From assembly GCA_964019695.1 (NCBI GenBank), contig OZ026515.1, positions 141,419,549 to 141,483,548 on the forward strand: a stretch of DNA of 64,000 nt, read 5' to 3'. This document shows positions 56,201-64,000 of the stretch, one piece after another. The translations under genes were made by a program, and so were the position numbers. Every line of letters begins with the position of its first letter. Position 1 is the first letter of the stretch. The notes beneath the pieces were generated by a model. It saw nothing but the letters and a program-made list of their open reading frames with translations, was not told the DNA's origin and did not search any database. This DNA comes from Loripinus fragilis. Its lineage: Eukaryota > Mollusca > Bivalvia > Lucinida > Lucinidae.

Positions 56201-57474
56201 TTAGTGCGAAATTAATATACCCTATTTTTCTAACGAAAAAGCGGGTATAACTAATATTATTGAAATATTAAGTCAAATAACCTCTATTGAAATTTCAAAA
56301 AAGTAGTCTATACACAGGGTTTGCGCTAGGATTTTTTTTTCTTTCGCCACCATTTTCGCCAAATAGATTTTTTTGAGCCATTTTCTTGAAAGTAGAGCCA
56401 GATTTTTGGCCATTTTCAGCCAAAATTGGAGCCAGATATTTGGCCATTTCCGCCAAATATGTGTTTTAGTTAAAAGGTATTTTTTTGCTTCTTTCAGAGT
56501 TTAGGTGAAATATAGGCTAGGAGCAGCTATTCAGTTTCTTTCTAGGGCAGAGGAAAGCAGAAAATTACCTTTTATATCATCAACATGTAACATGTTTAAA
56601 TTTCAGCAGAAGATTCAGGAATCAAGGAATCAGTTGAATTTGAAAGTAAATGCATTATGAAATAATATTTGTGACACTGATTTCTCAAACTTCAGCTGTA
56701 ATTTCTTTGCTTTTTGTGAAATAAAAAAGAAGTACTTATAAGCAGATTTATTATAGAAAGTATGATGCAAAGTAACCAGATTATAACAATCATAGAAAAC
56801 ATGTGTACCTGTTATGACTGTTTTAATAAAAAAAGACCATATTCACACTGCACACCACAACTGCATGTAATTGTGGTTTACATTGTTTATATAGTCTTAG
56901 GTTAAAACAGACATTTATTGGTAACTTTTAAACTTTTATAAGCTTTAATAAAATGGAAAAACAATCTTTCCTCTTTGTTCATTTAAGTTCCTTATAGTGT
57001 CTATTATAGATGTGTCTGAGAGCCAGAATTTTCTTAAAATATGTCTTAGGATTAGAGAGCAATTTGAAACATCATCTTTTATAAATCAAAAAGTAACCAG
57101 CTGATTAATTTCGGCTAGAGTTGAACCAATATTAGTTGAATATTTGTATTTTCTCACATTGATAGAAGAGCACTACTGTAGTTTTAGCTAGATTGACTGT
57201 AATCAAATAAGTTAAACCAGCACATTTTCTGATAAGCACATTATTTCACTTGTATGCACATTATTATCAACTTTAAATAAGAGCACTACTGTAGTTTTAC
57301 TGTCTTGCAGCGACGGCCACAAGACAGTTAGATTGACTTATTCAAATTATAACTTTTCTCAACTTTAAATAAGAGCACTACTGTAGTTTACTGTCTTGCA
57401 GCGACGGCCACAAGACAGTTAGATTGACTTATTCAAATTATTTAGCACATTTTCACATGTCATATGAGCTGTTA
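56201..57474. other. AT-rich interval with an 82-bp duplication
   Basis: No gene. 57269-57350 and 57361-57441 are nearly identical direct copies. Each has a hairpin ACTGTCTTG / CAAGACAGT around CAGCGACGGCCA and the outer block AGAGCACTACTGTAGTTT. 56330-56460 has repeated TTTTCRCCAAA- and GGCCATTTTC-like segments. Confidence 0.75.
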
Positions 57475-59103
57475 TTACTGAAGAATTTTCCTATCACATT
57501 TTGCTGCCCACTTGTGGAATGATCTGGAAAAATCAAACTTCTTTCTATCTGGGCCCTCAATAGATATCATCATAAGGTTTTCCAGGTTGTTGATATTGAG
57601 TCTGTTCCTTATGGCTGTCTTGATGAGGTTCTGTCTGGAGAAGCCCCTTTCACAGTCGACTGTGGAGACTGGCGAGACGAGGAGTCTTTTTGCTGCCCGT
57701 GCCACATTTGGATATTCATCATCATGCTTGGCCCCATACTGTGCAACATCCTTGGTGGTTTGAAGTGTCTGATGCCCATTCTCTATCTTCTTCCCAACAA
57801 ATCTAAGGAAACTCTTCATCTCTTCTGTACACTCCTGCCTCAGGTAGGTAGAGACCTTCTGGATGGCATCCTCTTTCTCATTCACTTGTAGGGCTGGATT
57901 GAAGACTCTTGTAAGGCTTGTTAGTGTAGAAGCATCATCTGTTGAGGAGAATCTCTGCTGAAGATTCTGGATGACTAAGTCTGAGAATGTCTCGCATGCT
58001 GACTGGGCTTCCTTCCTCTGCTGTGGACCATCCCGAACAGTGTGTGGTCCAAACTGGAATGTTGTAAGTCCATCATCATCCACAGTTGGGGTACTTGGCG
58101 CTGATGAGATGAACTTCTTCAATGTGGTACCGGTCTTTGTTTCTCTCAGTTCTCTGATTGACTCTATTGTCCCTTCCAGCAGTGGGTTGACATCAGTGAA
58201 GTCCAGGTCACTCTTCTGGTACATTCTGCTCAGTCTGGATAGGTGATCCATCACATCCGCCAAATAGTGTGCCACATAGAGAAACTTGTAACTGGTAATG
58301 GGCTTGTGGAGGGCCAGGGCTTTTCCTGATGACTCTTCCATAAACAGAGAAACTAGTGAACTGTAGTTCTGTTGTAGAGCTTGGAGAGCACCATCAAAAC
58401 TCAACCATCGGGTGTGAAACACTTCCTTGAACTTCTTGCTTTTGCTGGTCTGCTCAACTATGGTCTGAATAGCCTTCAATGATGCGGTGTTCTTTCCAGA
58501 ATTCCTGAAGAATTTAAATATGTCATTCAGCAGTCCTTGGAACTTCACAAGGTAAGGGATCTTGTCAGCTGCTCCTCCACAACTAAGAGCCAGTCGGTGG
58601 GCAATGCAGTGTGTAGCGATGATATCTGGCTGCATTTCTTTCAGACATTGAACAACTCCAGATTTCTTTCCAGTCATTACAGCGGCCCCATCAGTCGCAA
58701 CGCCAGTCAGTTTATCCAACGGAATTTGTTTATCACTTAACACATCAAGAACTTCACGAGTGATAGTTTCAGCATTTGCACGGTAAAGAGCCCTAATGGC
58801 TAAGAAGGATGTAACTGGTTCAACTCTAGCTGAAACCTTATCAACAGACAGATACCTAATATACATAATCAAATTCTGGCTCACTGACACATCTGTACTT
58901 TCATCAAACATTAAACTAAAACATTCACTGTTCTTAACACCACAAACTATGTCGTCTCTAATAACATCCGAAATTGCTAGCTGAAAGTCCTTAACACTAG
59001 AGTGATGACTATAGACAATGTTTGAACTCTCGCCGTTGACTTCATCACTGGAGTTCCCAGAACTGGATTTCTTGCTCACTAGATCTTTAAGGTGTTGTGC
59101 CCC
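57475..59103 (-). CDS. hAT-transposase-like protein, ZNF862/KIAA1586 type (large exon)
   Basis: About 542 codons open from the acceptor TTGTTTCAG (ending at 59104). An apparent start at 59112 is only an in-frame TTG in the intron side. Visible are the RNase-H-like core with MFDESTD near residue 70, the CIAHRLAL Cys/His segment, FHTRWLSFDGAL, and the C-terminal dimerisation region with TVDCERGFSRQNLIKTAIRN and a NLMMISIEGP end. This arrangement matches the cytosolic or nuclear hAT-like proteins annotated as zinc finger protein 862-like or KIAA1586-like. The N-terminal zinc finger is absent and should be in upstream exons (right of 59104), which I could not find. The frame is undisturbed over 1.6 kb, so the copy is either young or under selection. 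Confidence 0.88.
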   Translation of the reverse strand, partial: GAQHLKDLVSKKSSSGNSSDEVNGESSNIVYSHHSSVKDFQLAISDVIRDDIVCGVKNSECFSLMFDESTDVSVSQNLIMYIRYLSVDKVSARVEPVTSFLAIRALYRANAETITREVLDVLSDKQIPLDKLTGVATDGAAVMTGKKSGVVQCLKEMQPDIIATHCIAHRLALSCGGAADKIPYLVKFQGLLNDIFKFFRNSGKNTASLKAIQTIVEQTSKSKKFKEVFHTRWLSFDGALQALQQNYSSLVSLFMEESSGKALALHKPITSYKFLYVAHYLADVMDHLSRLSRMYQKSDLDFTDVNPLLEGTIESIRELRETKTGTTLKKFISSAPSTPTVDDDGLTTFQFGPHTVRDGPQQRKEAQSACETFSDLVIQNLQQRFSSTDDASTLTSLTRVFNPALQVNEKEDAIQKVSTYLRQECTEEMKSFLRFVGKKIENGHQTLQTTKDVAQYGAKHDDEYPNVARAAKRLLVSPVSTVDCERGFSRQNLIKTAIRNRLNINNLENLMMISIEGPDRKKFDFSRSFHKWAAKCDRKILQ

Positions 59104-59710
59104 CTGAAACAAAGACGCATCATAAAAGTATGGTTCAATGTTGTTTTAACCAAAACATGTTGTGGGTACTCAAAAGACCCGTCTCAACGAGACGCTTCTT
59201 TTGAGCACCCACACCATATGGTTTTGGCCAAATAAAAAAATTCTTGTGATAAGGGTTTTCTGAAAGAAATATAATTGTATGCATTTTGAAAGGCGAAATG
59301 CCATTCAAAATGGATGAAATTATATATTTTTCCTGAAAAAGAAATAATAAAAAAAAAAGTTACTGGAAACATACTTATTTTTTATTTGGCCTTAGTACAA
59401 GTAAGAAAGTAAGTAGTTAATTTTGTTTTAACCAAAACATATGTTGTGGGTACTCAAAAGATTCGTCTCAATGAGACGGTTCTTTTCAGCACCCACACCA
59501 TATGGTTCTGGCCAAATAAAAAAATTCTTGTGATTTATAAGGGTTTTCTAAAAAAAATATAATTGTATGCATTTTGAAAGGCGAAATGCCATTCAAATTG
59601 GATGAAATTATATATTCTTCCTGAAAAAGAAATAATTAAAAAAAAGTTACTGGAAACATACTTATTTTTTATTTGGCCTTAGTACAAGTAAGAAGTTATT
59701 TATTAAATGT
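59104..59710. repeat. Tandem 285-bp duplication carrying the palindrome
   Basis: Two copies, about 59140-59412 and 59425-59698, each contain an ACCGTCTCA-family palindrome (59169-59205, 59453-59489), then GGCCAAATAAAAAAATTCTT and GTATGCATTTTGAAAGGCGA. They lie just upstream of the hAT-like exon. Confidence 0.92.
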
Positions 59711-60413
59711 CTATTCCTAGCTGTCATATATAGATCATTAAAGCTGCATACTCTGGAACTTTCATTAAAACAGATTAACAAAATTCTAGGACAAATCGAT
59801 GGATATTTATTTTTCTGGCCGTTTTGCAGCGAAAAAAAAATTATGTGAAAACCCTAGACGTCCGTATAGGCTATGGAAAAATGCTGATGTCTGCTAATTG
59901 CAACATTCAGCGGTGCCTATCAATCTTCGTATTTTTTCGGAGAAGAGATCAGCTGATAAATCTATTTCCAAATAAGATGCTTACATGAGGATGTCAAACT
60001 TTGTTAACTTTCGCAATTTCATTAGTCCGGCACACAGACGCAGAAGTTTGTGAGGAAACCACAACGACCTTACTGATTTATCGTCACTCTCTGAAGAAAA
60101 GCGCAAATTACACAGTTTATCTGACTCAGAGCTGAAACAAATTCGCCAGAAAAAATCATTCAGTTGCGACAGTGACGTCACTGGTCATGGCAATAGGCAA
60201 AGAGGTACAGTACTCAACGGGGAGAATTTTACAGCCTCGATAAAATATTCTCGACCCTTTGTTTGTGTTGATGCATACATGTAGCGTACGAGTCAACATT
60301 TTTTCAGTCATGTCACATTTTCCTATCTACATGGGTTGCACCAGTAGGGCTCTAATATCAAAATGGATAGCAATATGCCTATAGGCTCCCGGGACCCATA
60401 CCCTTCCACACAC
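59711..60413. other. Possible upstream region of the hAT-like gene
   Basis: No coding exon recognised. A palindromic CRE-like GTGACGTCAC lies at about 60173-60182. On the minus strand short acceptor- and donor-like sites occur around 60000-60140, but the encoded peptides match nothing. 60249-60340 contains a SINE fragment. Confidence 0.4.
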
Positions 60414-60615
60414 GGTCAGGAGCGCAGTGGCTCAGTGGTAGAGTGCTTGACTTCACTTGAGACTGAAGGGCCTAGGGTTCGAGCCTCATCGGTGTCATTG
60501 TGTTGTGTCTTTGAGCAAGGCACATTTATCCTAGCTTACTACTTGTTCAACACAGGTTCTCCCGACGTAACTAAAATATCGTTGTCTGGTACGTAAAGAA
60601 TAAAAAACAAACAAA
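60414..60615 (+). mobile_element. tRNA-derived SINE
   Basis: The head has AGTGGCTCAGTGGTAGAGTG (A box) and AGGGTTCGAGCCTC (B box). The body has TGTGTCTTTGAGCAAGGCAC and the tail is AACAAACAAACAAAT. It shares its body with the copies at 7740, 13110 and 41875. Confidence 0.85.
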
Positions 60616-61424
60616 CAAATCCAGACACTGTCGAGACTTGGGGCAAGGACGGATCCTGATGGAGCAGGGAGTCCGGGCCCCACTGGAAAATCACATGTGG
60701 TAAAGGGTTCCATAGGAATTGGCACAAGGACATCCGGCCCCTGAAAAATGGATCTCCCATGGAGAAATTTTGTGTACCTGGACCCCCCACCCCTGTTAAA
60801 ATACTGAGCGCTAAAATGATGTTGCCCTTTCCCACCCCCTTTGCTGAAAATGAATAACATGTAATAGTTTATTTTGCCATAAGACTTCTTGAGACAAGAT
60901 GTTTTTTTCTTCTTTTTCTTCATACTTGTACTGAAGGCTCAGACGAGTCGGTGCGCGCGAAGCCTCGAACTATAAATAAGTTCATAGCAGGGACGTCAAT
61001 AGGCCTAGGGTCTAGGTTCCTATCCCACTAGATAGCTGCGCAAGCATGTATAAAGGATGCCTTTTCGAATATGCGACAAATGCGAAACAGCGTCCGTGCT
61101 TTTCGACATTGACAAACCTATTTGTAAGCTAAGTGTGCTCGTGAACATGCTGTGCACCAGGGATGTATATGCAATTTAGAATCCGTGTGAGCATCCAAAT
61201 TTAGACGTTTTCGCTGAAGAATCACGGTACGACTTCGTTTGTTTCCTCAAAAAATCATTGGAAGAGTTATTTTGCGAGACTTATCACACGTGTTTATGCA
61301 AGCAACAAAGACTCAGACTAATCTGCCCGTCTTTGCTGGTCACACACATAGAAAATTTTAGATGTAACAACAATAGTTCAGTCATGTCGGGATTGTTCCA
61401 AGATGGACCCAGAGAGAGGAGATA

Positions 61425-61444
61425 TCTATCTATCTATCTATCTA
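61425..61444. repeat. (TATC)n microsatellite
   Basis: Five TATC repeats. Confidence 0.9.
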
Positions 61445-61635
61445 CGAGCCTCCGAGTTTGCAAAATGTCAGCCTATATGAGGAGATGGTATGTCTGTGGG
61501 ATAGAAAAAGAAACGGTAGTACCATAACTGGGAAATATAGCTGTCGGAAAATGTTTGAAGATGACCTTTGATGTTATCACGACATTTTCGTGCACATAAT
61601 TTAAATGTCTCGGAGATGCGATTACTATTTCTTTG

Positions 61636-61934
61636 CGATGCGCGGATCCAGGAATCTTTGTCAGAGGGGGTGGGGGGTGGGGGGGGGGGGGGGGGGGGGG
61701 GGGAGGCCCGACTGCCGAAAAACAACCGCAACAACGTTTTTTTTAAACCCTCAACTGATTTTACAGTTATACATGGGGGGTCCAACATTTTACAGGGGAG
61801 GGGGGGTCCAACATTTCCAGGGGGGGGGGGGGGGGGGGGGGGGTCCAGATGCTTATTTCCATTAAAACGCATATAACTTGTGATTTTCTAGAGGGGGTCC
61901 TGACCCCTTGTCCCCCCTCTGGATCCGCGCATGT
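61636..61934. mobile_element. Inverted-repeat element with ATGCGCGGATCCAG ends
   Basis: Begins ATGCGCGGATCCAGG and ends with the complement CTCTGGATCCGCGCAT. Two long G runs (about 61670-61703 and 61818-61842) lie inside. Related ends occur at 5640-5726. Glycine- or proline-rich frames across the G runs are artefacts. Confidence 0.8.
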
Positions 61935-62345
61935 TTGAGCAGTCATTGCCACTAGAAGTCAGCAAAAGTATTCCCGAGTCCCTGTCATTGCGGCCACTAA
62001 ATGTCCGTAAAAGTATCCAGAGTCCCAGACATTGTAATTCGAGGTTAGTTAAAGTATCCAGAGTCCCAGTCATTGCCACCAGAGGTCAGTAGAAGTATCC
62101 AGAGTTCCAGTCATTGCCACAAGAGTTCAGTATGAGTATCAAGAGACCTTGTCATTGCCAATAGATGTCAGTAAGAGTATCCAGAGTCCCTATCGTTGTA
62201 ACTAGATGTCAGTACTATTATCCAGAGTCCCCTTCATTACCACTAGGGGTCAGTATTAGTATCTGTATTCCTAGTCACTGCTACAAGAGGTCAGTACTAG
62301 TATGATTAGTATCTGTCGTTACTCCTAGAGGGCAGTACTAGCAGC
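61935..62345. repeat. Tandem array of about 38-bp units
   Basis: About ten diverged units share AGTATCCAGAGTCCCAGTCA, TTGCCACTAGAGGTCAG or close variants. This is a degenerate minisatellite. Confidence 0.88.
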
Positions 62346-64000
62346 CAAAACGAGTTAAGTTCACCAATTGCAGCAAATTTGTGTCCCACAATTGTTTGGC
62401 TTAGATTTTCACTTTTATGTTATTTTGTTACTTATTGGTATATGTCAAATAGATAATGTTGTCTAAAAAGTGCGCATCCAAAAAGTTCGATTCATTCAGC
62501 CTCAAAAAGAGCACCACTGAATTTGAATTTGAACTACGTTGCTGTGATGAAGTATACTTGTACACATCTAATTTCTTACAAGACTGAAATATTTAAGAGC
62601 TTTTATAGTATGCACTTCTACTTGGATCTCTTGTGGATCAAATAAGCCTATAATGTAGAATTTTTATCATGTTTTTTTTCTTCTCAGCATGGTCTAAGCA
62701 GGTTTGTTATGAATTGACAGTGGAATTAAAACAGTAATTCTAGGAGTACAATTATTGTTTTAATTGTATCCATCAAATTTGAAAAGTTAACCAGAAAAAA
62801 ATATTGGTTTTGAACCAGTAGATGAAAAATATTAAAAATTACATTCTTCTTAGGTATTGGAAATAATAAATTGTATTCTTGTATAAAGAACAGTGTGCAA
62901 TAGGTCGGTAACATAAATCACATAAATCACACTCTGGTCTTATTTCCTGCATAGAAACATATATTGTTCTGCAAAATATCAGGTTATAGTGTTTTGCTTA
63001 ACACTTTTTACATCAACTTTGCACATTGGAAGTAAGCTGATGCATCTGGCTTTATTAATGTTGTTGGAATAACACTTCAAAATATGATTATAGAAAAATG
63101 ATTTTAAATATTCCATATATTTGAAAACTTGTTGTGGCTCACTACAATCTAAGACAATGTAGATAAAAAATCTAACTTCAATAAATGCCTTTTATGTACA
63201 TATATTACAAAAAAGCAAAGTTTACATCATTCACAAAGATACACCCTTCTCAGAAAAATGGCAAAACATTCATGGTAACGTAATTCACATAGCCAATTTG
63301 CTCACTTCAATTGGAGAAAATTCAAGTTAACTATTTGATCTTTCATATAAACCATAGAAGTTATCAACATATTAAGTCATAATAATATTTGAGGTCACTG
63401 TGATCAACTGGAATGGACCAGGATGCAAAAGCAGGAGTGCCAATTTCAAAGTATACACATAAACTCACCAATAAACCTCCAGTGGTAGCAGCAACGAGAT
63501 AAAAATGGTATGAAAAAGAGAAACTAACAATTGAACAACAAGTCAGAAACTTATAATCACCGTGGATTTGTTGCATTTGACCCTTTGATTGGACAAATCT
63601 GTGCTTTTTTTGTAGAATGTGAATTACGGTGCGTACTTGTGAGTTACGTTACCTTTGTTTAATCCAGCTCATTTCAAAAAACCATACGATCAGTTTCTTA
63701 GATATTTAAACTATTCAATTTTGTTTTTCAAACAGATTACGTTGCATATGTTGTGTTGATAAAATGAGTAGCTTTGTAAGTTACATGAATAGGGGAGTCG
63801 ATGTACCCAGAGTATATAGGTAAATCCTTGTTAAAATAAAATGACAACTGTAACATGGTTTAAATCGATCTTCATTAACTAAGACAGATTTGCTTTGACT
63901 AAAAACAAACATTTTTCAGTTAGTGTATGCATTTAGAGAGGTATTTAGATTTTAGTAAAATTGTTGTAACATAATTCACAGTAACGTTATTCACAAATTT
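62346..64000. other. No gene or clear repeat recognised
   Basis: AT-rich sequence on both strands without conserved coding segments. Short frames (for example minus 62726-62914, 63364-63576) have no support. Confidence 0.5.

Noticed and set aside
59981..60181. Upstream exon of the hAT-like gene
   Set aside because: Acceptor- and donor-like sites exist, but the peptide has no Cys/His pattern and the phase to 59103 could not be established.
61468..61876. Glycine- and proline-rich proteins
   Set aside because: They span poly-G runs inside an inverted-repeat element. No homology or splice context.

Overview
The window is AT-rich, intron-rich, repeat-dense animal DNA. Two conserved host genes are visible. 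A nucleolar protein 14 (NOP14) gene on the minus strand contributes its start codon and first six coding exons (11702 down to 1131) and runs off the left edge. A nicotinamide-mononucleotide adenylyltransferase (NMNAT) gene on the plus strand contributes two coding exons (35763-35859 and 43273-43361) and probably continues past the right edge. Exon phases and splice signals fit at every junction. tRNA-headed SINEs, Penelope-like and Ty3 elements, abundant MITEs and mollusc-style tandem repeats suggest a bivalve or other lophotrochozoan. That assignment is inference.

Layout: 1-430 is a 61-bp satellite, and 432-11702 is NOP14 with introns full of TA-flanked MITEs, a 3.8-kb inverted-repeat element and microsatellites. 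11703-17590 holds MITEs, a 25-bp minisatellite and a 130-bp tandem array. 17595-35142 is a nested block. Its outer inverted repeats (CCGACAACAACCGTCAACAA type) enclose an element with its own inverted ends, packed with about 16 tandem copies of a palindrome centred on GGGCCGGCCC. That array is interrupted by a complete 10.8-kb Ty3/gypsy retrotransposon (20524-31327, minus strand). 33223-34437 is a foldback element. 35763-43361 is NMNAT with an intron holding a SINE, a decayed Penelope-like element and further repeats. 44930-46250 is a 330-bp tandem array. 46386-49265 is a 5'-truncated L1/Tx1-like LINE. 49315-51467 holds two inverted-repeat elements. 51880-56200 is three tandem arrays rich in nuclear-receptor-like half sites. 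57475-59103 is a hAT-transposase-like (ZNF862/KIAA1586-type) coding exon. 59104-64000 holds small repeats and no recognised gene.

The most striking object is the retrotransposon. Its 1098-bp LTRs are the same length and look identical, and it has a 4-bp target duplication (AGTC), a tRNA-Lys(CTT)-type primer site and a polypurine tract. Gag has no zinc knuckle and ends in an RGG-rich tail. Gag and pol are linked by a textbook -1 frameshift signal: T TTA AAC, a 5-nt spacer and a 12-bp stem. An additional reading frame upstream of gag resembles an SGNH/GDSL hydrolase. The region between that frame and gag carries three copies of a 24-bp motif.
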